A DNA stretch of 64,000 nucleotides, from positions 43,728,905 through 43,792,904 of the forward strand of contig CM077010.1 of the NCBI GenBank assembly GCA_039090855.1, read 5' to 3'. The position numbers and the translations under genes were made by a program. A model generated the notes under the pieces. That model was given only the letters and a program-made list of their open reading frames with translations, made no database searches and was not told where the DNA came from. Of the stretch, positions 35,611 to 45,840 are shown piece by piece. This stretch comes from Macrothele yani. Its lineage: Eukaryota > Arthropoda > Arachnida > Araneae > Macrothelidae. How positions within the stretch are numbered: the stretch's first letter is position 1; every line of letters starts with the position of its first letter.

Positions 35611-35690
35611 TGGCAGCCGGCAACCACGTGACGTAACTGATGACTAGCCGAAGCAAGTCATCAATTACGTCACGTGGTTGCCGGCTGCCA
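35611..35690. repeat. 35-bp-stem hairpin, nearly perfect
   Basis: Left TGGCAGCCGGCAACCACGTG.. pairs with right ..CACGTGGTTGCCGGCTGCCA; the stem is 35 positions with one mismatch (C against A) and a 10-base loop (AGCCGAAGCA). The stem includes CACGTGACGTAA. CTACTAG and AACTAG lie just outside. Confidence 0.95.
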
Positions 35691-36519
35691 GTACCGGCAA
35701 ACTAGAGGACCACATTAGGCTAGCCATTATTTCTGGCACGTGCTTGCAGGGCCACTGAAGGGCCACTTGTGGCAGGCATTGCCTGTGATAGATAACTGAT
35801 GGCCCTGTTGTGGCATATGACAACTGATCTGGTGCCAACTGATGGCCTGAACTGTTGGCTCTTCTGTTGGCCGCCCAGACATTTTATTGACGGTTCGGCA
35901 GCTGCAACATAGTGCTTGGCCAGCAAGACTGTTTTTGCTTGGAAAGGTAAATGTTTTTTTTGTTTTTTGTGTGTGTGTGTGTTTGTTTACTTCTGTCGGT
36001 ATTATTTCATTGTGGATTCACTGACTAAATAACATAAAATTTATTTAATTTAATTATAAATAATGCTAATAATAACCCAAGGCGTATTAGTTAAAATGCG
36101 CCATAACACACGTCACACTTTAACATCATTTTATTCAGGAAACAGCCTTCAGTCTTAGAACACCTGATCAAAAATAAGAAAGGCGAAACCTGACGCCGCA
36201 AATAGATATCGCTCAGTTGTCGCTAACAGGGAATTTGCGAATTGTACAGCACGAACATTTTTCACCTCATTTTCCGTGTTTGAACTTTCCGACAATATTA
36301 CAATTTCATAATACGTCTCTGAAAACCAGAAAGCTAGATACGAACACGTATGTGACTTTGAACGTGTGTGCGTATATACCAAAAATATAGTTATTAACAG
36401 CTGTAGAATTAATTTCACTTCATTCTGCTACATACCCGTCATTTTGTCGGGGTATGGCTAGTTCGCGAACATACGCATACATATTGCAATATTAACGGAA
36501 AGTTCAAACACCGAAAACA
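35691..36519. other. Unassigned sequence
   Basis: A GC-rich patch with TGGC/GGCC words (35,720-35,930), a T-run then (GT)n at about 35,953-35,983, then AT-rich DNA. A short inverted pair, TTTTCCGTGTTTGAACTTTC (about 36,270) and its mirror (about 36,497), flanks 200 bp without coding. Confidence 0.4.
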
Positions 36520-37205
36520 AAGTGAAAAACACACTTTATTAGTCAAACCAATCACAGCAATCAGTAACAATCTTTCCCAAAAAGGCTTCTGTATGCCGTC
36601 GTAAAAAAACTGTTGAGCTTCGGGGTGCTACATGCTCGCAGAATGTGGTTTCAACTGATGTTTGATTGCGAAACAGTCTGTCCGGTAGAATGGTGTCCAG
36701 GTGCATGAAGGAGTGATTATCCGTAGGTGAGAGGTCAGGTGAATATGATGTAAGCTTCGTACCTCAACTGGTGCAGCTTCTGATTGTTAGACGTGCAACG
36801 TAGGGACGTCTCGCGTTATCACGGGGAAGTATGCGCCTATAGCGATTAACTAATGCCGCTTTTTGGTGACTTTGTTCCATGCATAATGTCCAGTTCTTGA
36901 CAATACTTGTCCACCGTGATTGTTTGATCCTGTTATAACAAGGAGGGGGAGTTCGCACCATCTACAAAACTCTAGCCAACGCTTTTCTGGGATGGTCTAC
37001 TAGGTGTGCCGAGGATTCACCGCGATTGAGTCATTGCGCCGAACACCTGCAGTTGTCATACAACATCCATTTCTCACCACACGTGGCGAGGTTCCTCGAA
37101 ATCATGTAGTCCGTTTGGTCGCGAATATATAGAGAAGTGAAGACATCAGATCGCCGCGTTTTGTACTGTTTGGTCAACCAAGGTCGTTTTGAAAATACAA
37201 GGCCA
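36520..37205 (-). pseudogene. Mariner-type transposase relic
   Basis: Minus-strand pieces match the mariner family (DD34D): KWMLYDNCRCSAQ near 37,060, a degenerate ELP..ITADVYCQ-type region at 36,900, LPRDNARRPYVARLT near 36,790 carrying the second catalytic Asp, and a C-terminal FYDGIQKPFWERL near 36,590. The pieces lie in different frames with stops. The first catalytic motif and the inverted repeats were not identified. Confidence 0.7.
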
Positions 37206-37259
37206 TGATATTGGAAGGATAAGTTCCCCCTTTTAGTGACGTCACGCAGAACCCACGAT

Positions 37260-37552
37260 TTTCTTTTATTGGAGGTTTAACGACCACCGTGAGCAGATCA
37301 GTGGGCTATTCACGCGAAACTAAGTAGGCTTAAGCAACATTTCATGAATCGTTATGCCTTGTTTTTTGCCCAGTGCTGTTCCGTTATTTTGTGAGTCTTG
37401 TCCGTCCCTAATTTATGGCCAATGGTTCCAGAGAAGGGAGACAGCTAGTGCCGTAAGACAAAAACACCATGCATACTTTACCGGGGTTCAAACCAGGACC
37501 CATCTTAGATGAATGATCAGAAGCTATCGCTTAGCCCAGTGCACCACCGACT
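37260..37552 (-). mobile_element. Old SINE (family 1) with an ~86-bp insertion
   Basis: Diverged minus-strand copy of the 34,958 SINE (TTGGAGGTTTAACGACCACC left, ..GCACCACCGA right). At GGGCTAT it is interrupted by TTCACGCGAAACTAAG..., about 86 bp (37,309-37,395), a sequence that recurs inverted at 38,538-38,636. Confidence 0.8.
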
Positions 37553-38133
37553 GATTGATTTCCAATGCTGTCACGTATGATATCAAACACGACACGGACG
37601 TATCAGGCAGTGTAGCATGAGAGTTACGTCACACAAGGAGGGAATTCATTTCTCTAATGTCATGGGCCTTATACTTTCCAGACGGCCTTGGGTAAAGCAG
37701 TCTCGAGTATTAGAGGCCTTATTCCCCGATTCGTGACGTCACTAACAGGGACATAACAAACGCTGCCGTGACTGCCATCTTAGCCAGCAGCGGGATTATA
37801 GCGAGGCGATAGCAGAATTCTAATTTTCCGTAATTTCACAATATTGATGTAAAACATATACAAATTTCGGCAAGTGCAAAACATTTGGTGAAAAACAAAA
37901 CGCAAACACTTTATGAGCCATGTCAGTGATGAATTCAGTAATTATTTCATATCTACAAACTAATTCAGATACAAGAAGAGCTTTAACCTTTTTTTATTTT
38001 TACATCAATGGGTTGTTGTTGCACATATTTTCCAATATTACCGTGGGTATCATGCATTTTTGTTTAAAACAAATTATATTCCATTTCATCCAAATAACTT
38101 AAGGAGAAAAAAAAACAGACAACATTTAGAAAC

Positions 38134-38353
38134 TTTTTTTTTTTTTGATTGGAGGTTTAACGGCCACCGTGAGCAACTCAATGGGCTATAAGCAGTCGCC
38201 CATCCCTAATTTAGGGTCACTGGTTCCAGGGAAGGGAGAGAGCCAGTGCCGTAAGACAAACACAACATCCATGCCTCACCAGGATTCGAACCCGGACCCC
38301 GTTCGGACGAGTGATCAGAGGTCATCGCTTAGACCACTGCGCCACCGGGGCGG
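38134..38353 (-). mobile_element. tRNA-derived SINE (family 1), copy 2
   Basis: Poly-T at the left, body and tRNA head ending GCCACCGGGGCGGC at the right. Target duplication CATTTAGAAACTT (38,123-38,135 and 38,354-38,366, sharing bases with the tail). Confidence 0.93.
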
Positions 38354-38537
38354 CATTTAGAAACTTCATCTGATAAGTTAATGAGGAACATTCCATGCAT
38401 CACATCATACTTGTCGTTATGCTATCGTAATTCCATATTTTGCAGCAACACAATGTGGGACTGATACATATTTTGTTTTTATTTCAGCATGATGTCGGAA
38501 AAGTGCTCATCTAAATATTTCACACAAAACAAGGGAA

Positions 38538-38640
38538 CAGCACTGGGCAAAAAACAAAGCATAACGATTCATGAAATGTTGCTTAAGCCCAATGATTCAT
38601 GAAACGTTGCTTAAGCCTACTTAGTTTCGCGTGAACTATT
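38538..38640 (-). repeat. Short interspersed repeat with internal 27-bp duplication
   Basis: Inverted relative of the 86-bp insertion at 37,309-37,395 (CAGCACTGGGCAAAAAACAA). Here AATGATTCATGAAACGTTGC..CC is duplicated in tandem. Confidence 0.75.
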
Positions 38641-39177
38641 ATGTTTACAATAAAATAGCGCAGTTTAGTCAATTCATAAGAAATATGCAATCTAAATTAA
38701 TAAAAGTACTAACTTCTGTTCCAATCATCGTATAGCACATCAACTCTTCAGCACTCTCACTACGAGACTCATGTCGAGCACAAAGAGATTGTTTCTCGAT
38801 TTCAATCGAAGCAGGTTTGTTCATTGTGGTACGGTTTTCTATGACCCATTTGCTGACGTCACAAACGGGTAAATCGCGTTGGCTTAGGCCTCTAGTACTC
38901 GAGACGACTTTGTCTTGGGTTATCTCATGAGGAACCCATTTACCCTACTTTTTCATTTTGTCTATAACCGCTAAATGTCAGGAAATGATTGGATAGTGTA
39001 CCCCGCACTTCCCGTCAAATTCTCGTAACGTTTGACGTGGATCGGATTCAATCAAGGAATCCAACTCGCCGTTGGCGCACTCAGAGGGGAGTGGCCCATG
39101 GGCTAGGGCCTTACCCCACGAGGTATCACTTCATCCTTCCTTTTTGTTTATTAGCTGATTATTTTTAGATGTATTTA

Positions 39178-40365
39178 TATCATTCATCCCTTATTATCAA
39201 TCCACTGCTGTGTGAAGGTGTCCCCAAGTTTCTTCCAAAACAGTTTATCTGGCGCCAGTCTCCTCCATGTCACTCACGCATTCTTTCGAATTACATCCAC
39301 CCATTGGTCTTCTTCTGGGTATTGTTATGTCCCTTGGAATCCAGTTTAAGATCTAGATTGTCCATCTGTGGTCTGTTCTTCTTACAGCATGTCCAGCCTA
39401 TTGCCATTTCAGGGATTTTACACTGATCGTGTCTTCGACTCTTGTCATTTTCCTTATCCACCGGTTCCTCTTCTTATCTCTTCTGGTTAACACCAAGCAT
39501 GCATCTCTTCTTTCAGTTGTCTGCAGTCTTTGTATGTTTTTTGTAGTTAAGGTCCACGTCTCTGCTCCGTATGTAAGCACTGGAAAGATGTATTGATTAA
39601 ACTTTTTTCTTTTAAGACATAATGGCATAGTGCTCTTAAAAATTGTTCTATTTCTTCCAGATGATCTCCAGCTAAGTTTTGTACGTCGATTAATTTCTTC
39701 ATTGATGTGACATTTGCTTGATATATGTGCTGTCTAAAGTAAATGTAGGTATCGATAATCTCCAGTTTTTCCTCATTAATCGCTAAATCTTCCTTTCTTG
39801 TAAATGCATTGACATCAGTTTTGTCTTCTGAAAGTTCAGTTTTAAACCCACTTCTTTACTCTTGTCAGCAAGTTCCTGAACCATGATCTGCAGCTCTGAA
39901 GGGGTAGTTGCAGGAAGGATTACCTCATCAGCAAAACACAGGTGAGTTAAATAACCTCCATTAATCTTTATTCCCCTATTTTCCCAGTTCAATACTTGAA
40001 AGACATTTTGAAATGTAGCGTTAAAGTGTTTGGGAGATACGGTGTCACCTTCTCTCACTTCCTTTCCAATTTTTATTGATGCTGTAACCTCAAATAACCC
40101 CCCCTTTACACTTGCATTTTCATAGATATTATTAATAATACTAATGTTTGCATCTTGAATACCGCAGGATTTTAAAGCCATTATGACTGTTGATTCTGCG
40201 GTATTCAAGATGCAAACATTAGTATTATTAATAATATCTATGAAAATGCAAGTGCAAAGGGGCGGTTATTTGAGGTTACAGCATCAATAAAAATTGGAAA
40301 AGTGAGACAAGGTGACACCATATCTCTCAAACTGGTCCAAGCCACAATGGAAAATGCCTTATATA
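39178..40365 (-). mobile_element. LINE 3' fragment with inverted end
   Basis: 39,178-40,195 is a diverged minus-strand RTE-like LINE 3' part (RT motif B as VREGDTVSPKHF, motif C degraded to CFADEVIL, tail reduced to ATCATTCATCCC). At about 40,196 the sequence turns around: 40,200-40,365 repeats the same LINE region on the plus strand (GCGGTATTCAAGATGCAAAC...). Stops and frameshifts are present throughout. Confidence 0.88.
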
Positions 40366-40821
40366 TGTTTTTAAATACGTATTTTGCGAATAATTGGGAA
40401 CTCATTTTCATATGGTGTAGATATTTTTACTGGTTCCCAATGCTTTGGGAGATGCCCTCTCCGGGGGTATTTTTGTTTACATCTTCAATATTTTGGGCCA
40501 CTCCCATAAAAAAATCCTGGGTTCGTCAATGCATCTCGCAATCGTCGATAGCTCATTCTGGTCTAATGCGGCGTTGTTTATTTTCAAGACTCGTATCTCC
40601 AGACCGCCATTTAAGGAAACCCACGTTTGTCAGCGTTCACGATCGGTGTCTTCTCAAAATGCTGTTATATTGATGCTGTGAGCTGCTTCCGCTGTACGGG
40701 GTCCAAGTTTAAACAAACATAAGGAAACTACAAGTGTGTGGCTCTGACTCACCGTTCTTTTCAGTGTTGCGCAATTCAGCTGGAACTAATATCATGGAAG
40801 AAATGATCAGTGTTTTACAGG
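40366..40821. other. Unassigned sequence
   Basis: Moderately open in several frames but no domain is recognised. Confidence 0.4.
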
Positions 40822-41318
40822 CATGTGGGGCGTATCCAAAGGGGAGGCGTAGAGGGCGCGCGCCCTCCCTCAGGAGCCAAGGAAAAGCTTCAATTTGTTA
40901 GGTTTTAAAAACAAATTGAATGTTTTTTCGTGAAAGAAATTACTACTTAAAAATATATTACTTTCGTTAATTAATTGGAAGATATCAACGATCGATTTTA
41001 TCATTCGTAACTAATGGGGGTTTGTATTTTCCATTTCAATACGGTAATTTCACGCTACGAACTCATTATTTTGGCAACAGTACCACTGACTGGAGGGACG
41101 CGCCGCAGTAAAATAGGATTCCAGTTTCTACATGCATAACGGCTAGTGTTATTGTTTGATGTGTCGATTGTTCGCGTGGCTTTGTCTTTGTTAGTGCCTT
41201 AAAGAAGTGTTTTATTTATTAGTATAAAGTACGTTGTTGTTCTGATCTAAGATGGATAGTTTTGTGATCTAGAAGAGGAAAACAGAAATACATTGAAAAT
41301 ACAGGATGTCCATAAAGT

Positions 41319-41760
41319 TGTAACGTATACTCTCGATTCACTTTCCTTTTGATTTTTACTATCTCAGGTTATTTTATTTTTCTATGTAAATTATCTTCTT
41401 ACTGAACGAGATGTTATTTCTCCCGCTGAATGAGATCTGGCAATGAGTGTAAGTCATGACGTGGTGGTAGCCAGTATAAATAGGCGCGTTCAACGATACT
41501 TAGGGAGAGCGTTTGTTGTTGTAAAGGAGAGCGTTGGTTGTTGTACGGAGGAGAGCGTTTGTTGTTGTACGGGAAGAGCGTTTATTGTATAGAGAGAGCG
41601 TTTGTTAGAGCTTCGTTCATGTGCAAGGAGCTACGTGTTATTTGAGTAGCTATGCGTGATGATACCAGTAGAAGTTCATAATAAATGGTTTTACGTAAGT
41701 ACGTCTTTCTCAGTTCATAGTACTGTCAGACCTCTGTCTGGCTGTTAGGTTTATTTCATT
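41319..41760 (+). mobile_element. LTR-like block, copy 2
   Basis: Related to 618-1050. Begins TGTAACGTATACTC, has a TATA-like AGTATAAATAGG (about 41,475), four GAGAGCGTTTGTTG-type direct repeats, AATAAA at 41,680-41,685 and then CTGTCTGGCTGTTAGG. Promoter, short repeats and poly-A signal in this order suit an LTR. No internal retroviral-type coding is present. Confidence 0.5.
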
Positions 41761-42004
41761 TAGTGTTATTAGTAACCACCAGCATAAGACTTTATTCATC
41801 TTAATTACTACTACAACATTACTACCAGTTATAAGTTGGTTCATTACTATTACTACACTACTAGCAGGAGACTTTATTCATGATCTTAATTAACTAGTAA
41901 CAACAACCATTTGAATTCACTATTAGAAGCTTAGTACAAGCATTGAATTCATTATAATATTAGTGAAAGCTATATTCACTACGATTAGCTTGGTAAAAAA
42001 GCGA

Positions 42005-42262
42005 TATTCATTATAAAGTATTTTCCACATTATGTCCATAAAGTCTTACCCACATTACAAAAATGTCCATGAGTCTTTCCCACATATAATGTCCATGAGT
42101 CTTTCCCACATATAATGTCGATGAGTCTTTCCCACATATAATGTCCATAAGTCTTTCCCACATATAATGTCCATAAAGTCTTATGCCCATAAATATTTCC
42201 CACATATAATGTCCATAAAGTCTAATGTCCATAAGTCTTTCCCACATATAATGTCCATAAAG
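42005..42262 (-). repeat. Minisatellite made of mariner terminal repeats
   Basis: About eight units of ~26-32 bp of the form TGTCCATAAGTCTTTCCCACATATAA. The last unit runs into CATAAAGTCTTTCCGACATTAC, the left inverted repeat of the adjacent mariner; the right inverted repeat reads CATAAAGTGTTTCCCGCATT on the minus strand. Confidence 0.85.
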
Positions 42263-43555
42263 TCTTTCCGACATTACAAAAAATAATATAAGAAATGTAG
42301 ATAGGTTAAAATATAGTGATTGGCAACATAATACAGCAGCACTCATAAAGTTTTTTTTTCAGTTCTTTAGGTGAGCGCTACTGTTGAATAAGAAGAGCAT
42401 TTCATCGATAATAGCTTCCATATAAGAAAAAGCGGCGTGCGTGTTGTGGTTCCCTGAGACCAAAACGGCAGTTACTCTCCACCGTCATTTCAGAAAAGAC
42501 TACAGACGATCACCACCAGACCAAAAAAGCATAAAATGCTTGGTATGAAAAGTTTAAAGCGAAGGGTAGTGTTGGCGATCTCCCCAAGCGGGCCAACCAC
42601 TACTTACACAGGAGACAGCTGCAGCTCTTCAGCAGACATTTCTGCGAAGCCCCATGAAATCGAATCGTTGTGCTTTACCGGAAACTGGGATTAACCGTGC
42701 CACGGTTCACGAAATTTTACACAAACGTCTTCATCTGTATACTTATAAGGCACAGATCGTTCAAGCTCTTCAGCCTGATGACCAGCTTCGCCGTGCCGCT
42801 TTGCCACGGAGATGTTGTAGCGCATAGCTCGTTATATTGATTATCTGCACCGTCTGTTTCTCCGATGAAGCCACATTCCTCCTCTATGGTACAGTAAATA
42901 TTCACAATGTGCGAATTTGGGGATCAAAAAATGCTCATTATATCATCGAACAACGTAGGGCTATCCCGAATGTGAACGCATGGTGCTGCCTGATGCAGGA
43001 CAGAATCATCGGACACTTTTTGTTTTACAGATCCCACGGAAGCATGTAACGTGTACCTGGACATGCTGCAACTTATTGTAGCACCTCAGTTGCATGCACT
43101 CAAACCTTCGGTTATTTTCCAACAAGACGGTGCTCCACCGCACTGGTCAATAATGGTTCGCGAATTCCTGAATGTCACATTTCCAGACAGATAGGTTGGC
43201 CGCGACGGTCCCATGACATGGCCACCTCGATCGCCCGACATAACCCCTTTAGACTTTTTCTTGTGGGGTTATGCGAAAGACCAAGTTTATTCTAGCAGTT
43301 TTCCGGATGTCGAGACGTTGAAGAGCAGAATAACGGACGTCGTTGGTTCTGTCTCTGCTGAAATGTTAAACAAAACATGGCGAGAAATCGAATATTGCTT
43401 AGATGCCCTCCGGGCTACAAATGGCGCCCATGTGGAGGTGTACTGACACTGGGAAAAAAACTTTACCTGTGCACCATCATTGTCTTGCAATCCCTTTCTT
43501 GTACCTGTAATACATTTTTATATTAATTTTGTAATGCGGGAAACACTTTATGGGC
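42252..43555 (+). mobile_element. Mariner-like (DUF4817-type) transposon
   Basis: Inverted repeats CATAAAGTCTTTCCGACATT (left) and CATAAAGTGTTTCCCGCATT (right, minus strand, ending about 43,552) enclose a transposase. An outer TACAGGATGTCCATAAAG at 41,302-41,318 may be the original left tip, separated by the LTR-like block. hAT coding resumes immediately after the right end. Confidence 0.8.
42395..43446 (+). pseudogene. Mariner-like transposase (HTH + DDE), broken
   Basis: N-terminal HTH: HRHFRKDYRRSPPD, KSIKCWYEKFKAKGSVGD, then TGINRATVHEILHKRLHLYTYK. Catalytic part: CFSDEATFLLYGTVNIHNVRIW (first Asp) with a stop just before, FQQDGAPPHW near 43,120 (second Asp, in a shifted frame) and DMATSIARHN/WPPRSPDITPLDFFLWGY near 43,213-43,275 (third Asp in LDFFLWG). 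The tail ALRATNGAHVEVY ends at 43,443. At least two frameshifts and two stops are present. The family is the IS630/mariner group often annotated DUF4817 in arthropods. Confidence 0.88.
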
Positions 43556-44325
43556 TCTGAATGATCTCATTAAATACGAACTTTTAAAAAATCCATGGAC
43601 TCCTGGAAAAGGATATAACTTTCCAACATCCACCCATCTTAAACGTGGACGTGAAGAACAAAGGCGGGCAAACGTTAGTCACTTCGAGAAATATCTCTGG
43701 CTTGTGCTTTCCGAGATCCGAAATAGACTGTTTTGCAAGTATTGCGCTATTTTTTGCCATCAAATATCAGCTGGCGGTCAACAAACAGTTCCTTTAAAGA
43801 AACTGGTTACTGAGCCTTGCCTTTACAAAATACGCAACGCTTGTCGGAAAAGACTGGGATTTAGCAAAGCATGCTATAAATAGCAATAAAAAAAAGCCGA
43901 AATAGACGGTAAATCGTTCATGACTGTTTCTGAAAATCCTCAACAGGAGGTTAGAAATCGCTTGAGTCAAATTAGAAAAGCCTATGTGTTGGAAAATAAG
44001 TCTCGACTTGTTCCAATAATAAAAACTGTTTTATTACATGGTCGCCAACATATCCCCTTGAGAAGCCATAGAGATGATGGTAGGCTAATTGAAGTAAGTG
44101 AAACCCTGTAGGCAATGATGGTAATTTTAGAGCGTTGTTGCGTTTCAGAATTGAAAGTGGCGATGCTTATTTGGATGAACATTTGAAATCGGTTAGATCT
44201 AATGCCACTTACATCAGTAAAATAACGGTTAATAAATTTTCAGGACGTCTACTAAAGAGGCAAAACTTATGAAAATGGTATATAATTTATGACTAAAAAA
44301 CTTGTGATTTTGAGATAAAATAAAA

Positions 44326-45460
44326 ATACCGACGCTTACCACAATCATCCCACTGAATGGAGCCCTCGAATCATTGAAAGCTAGTCTCACTGAACATAAT
44401 TTCAGCCAACCGGAAGTAGAAGATATTTTGAGACTAGTGGAAATTTGTACCAGACAAAACAGTATCCTTTTTCGTAGAAGATTTTTCCAACAGACGGAAG
44501 GCCTTGCAATGGGTAGCCCACTGTCGCCTATTTTATGCGAAGTCTACATGCGTCACTTTGAGGACAAACTCTTTCAGCTGGTTACATTTGACCTATAGAT
44601 TCGATATGTAGATGATACCTTTTTTCTCTGGAACGGCATAAATTCGGAAATACCTAAATTAGTTGAACTTATCAATTCAATTGATCCTCATATACAGTTT
44701 ACATACGTATGAGACTGAAAATAATGGCTGCTTACCATTCCTTGACGTCCTTGTGTCACGCTCTGGAGGATCCTTTATAACAACAGTTTATCAAAAACCA
44801 TTTGCTGTTATGCGCAACTGATGATTCCTTGCAGAAAGAGCTTGATTTTCTTAACGAATTGATGTACACAGAGGATATACCCATTCCATTACAGACAAAG
44901 CTGTCCAAAAATTTAAGAAACCGAAGCCTGTCTGCTCACTCACGCCAATAGACAACCCATTACGACAGAATTGGGTGGTATTCCCATTTCCTCCACAGAT
45001 TTGCTTCGGAATTTCAAAAATCCTCAAGAGTTTCAAATTTCAAAGTGATTTTCAAACCCATAAACAAAATAAATTTTTACGGATCAAAAGACTACATCGA
45101 AGACATAAATCATGGGGAATTTATCGGATACCTTGTGAATGTGGACTTTCATATATAGGACAGACTCGCAGGGCTTTAAGTTTCCGTGTGAAGGAACACA
45201 AGACCTACGTACGGAACTGTGAACTAAAAAAATCGTCTATAGCCCAACATTGTCACGAAAATAACCACAGGTTTTTGTTTGAAAACGCTACGCTCATTGA
45301 TAAACCTGATCTGACTATCAAGCTTAATGTATTAGAAGCTTTCCACATATACCGGAACGCTTCGTAGCTTGTCAACGACATGACGTCGACTTCATTTCTT
45401 TCAAGCGCGTGGAAACAACTCACCAAAAACCATGACCGTCAGAACTCTGATGATGTCACA
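44326..45460 (+). pseudogene. PLE reverse transcriptase + GIY-YIG protein, broken
   Basis: RT: FRRRFFQQTEGLAMGSPLSP (motif B region) then RYVDDTFFLW (catalytic YVDD) directly after a stop at 44,596-44,598, then CLPFLDVLVSR. Linker FQSDFQTHKQNKFLRIKRL. Endonuclease: WGIYRIPCECGLSYIGQTRR, FRVKEHK and SIAQHCHENNH, with the GIY, YIG, Arg and Glu positions present; this part (44,975-45,367) is open. A frameshift follows ...HIQFTYV near 44,705. The N-terminal half of the RT is missing. Confidence 0.9.
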
Positions 45461-45471
45461 ATGATTTGAAT

Positions 45472-45548
45472 GTTTACGCTCCATTTGTCCTGATGATGCC
45501 GAGCCAATAGCTCTGCGAAACTATAGTCGATATACATGTATAATAAAC
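45472..45548 (+). ncRNA. Hammerhead ribozyme-like motif in PLE 3' end
   Basis: Core CTGATGA (45,490-45,496), stem II GAGC-CAATA-GCTC plus outer GC/GC pairs, GAAA (45,517-45,520), a very short stem III (AC...GT around TATA) and GTC (cleavage after 45,528). Stem I pairs GTC with GAT next to the core and GTTTA (45,472-45,476) with TAAAC (45,544-45,548) farther out. Type I hammerheads with tiny stem III are known in PLE terminal repeats; the position ~100 bases after the PLE ORF on the same strand fits. Confidence 0.75.
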
Positions 45549-45611
45549 CTTTGATTGTGGTAAACGTCGGTATATTTATTTTATATGAAAATAGGTCAAA
45601 AACAGATTTAC

Positions 45612-45840
45612 GTTTTTTTTTGTTTTTTTTTTGATGAGGTTTAACAACCACCGTGAGCAACTCAATGGGCTATAAGCAGTCGCCCCGTCCCTAATTTAGG
45701 GTCACTGGTTCCAGGGAAGGGAGAGAGCCAGTGCCGTAAGACAAACACAACATCCATGCCTGACCGGGATTCGAACCCGGACCCCTTACGGACGAATGAT
45801 CAGAGGCTTGCGCCTTAGACCACTGCGCCACCGGGGCGGC
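45612..45840 (-). mobile_element. tRNA-derived SINE (family 1), copy 3
   Basis: Poly-T, body and head ending GCCACCGGGGCGGC. ATTTACGTTTT occurs on both sides (45,606 and 45,841), giving the target duplication. It lies just downstream of the PLE. Confidence 0.92.

Larger units (their letters stand above)
37690..38925. mobile_element. TIR-bounded non-coding segment
   Basis: GTCTCGAGTATTAGAGGCC at about 37,708 and its inverted partner at about 38,885-38,905 (GGCCTCTAGTACTCGAGAC) are parts of inverted repeats of ~60 bp that also share TGACGTCAC. The ~1.2 kb between contain a SINE, the 38.5-kb short repeat and no coding. A non-autonomous DNA transposon is the simplest reading. Confidence 0.45.
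41252..44275 (+). pseudogene. hAT transposase (ZMYM1/DUF4371-like), split
   Basis: The start MDSFVI-stop-KRKTEI at 41,252 resembles the N-terminus of this family. The frame resumes at 43,563 with DLIKYELLKNPW, then YLWLVLSEIRNRLFCKYCAIF (TTF-type zinc-finger region), ENPQQEVRNRL, LHGRQHIPLRSHRDDG and, after a frame change near 44,112, GNFRALLRFRIESGDAYL. These are in the family's usual order. Stops lie at about 43,878-43,886 and 44,109. The catalytic C-terminal half is missing, replaced by a PLE from about 44,290. Confidence 0.75.
44290..45600 (+). mobile_element. Penelope-like element, copy 2, with ribozyme-bearing 3' end
   Basis: Plus-strand RT and GIY-YIG coding followed by a 3' region with a hammerhead-type motif (45,472-45,548). 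It replaces the C-terminal half of the hAT gene. This PLE is from a different subfamily than the copies at 17.4, 54.5 and 61.7 kb. Confidence 0.8.

Noticed and set aside
36155..36418. 87-codon minus-strand ORF with a signal-peptide-like start
   Set aside because: No family match, no splice context, and it overlaps an inverted-repeat pair; chance is the best explanation.
42011..42346. 111-codon minus-strand ORF with repeated GHYMWERLMDI
   Set aside because: It is a translation of the ~30-bp tandem repeat; the protein periodicity follows the DNA repeat.
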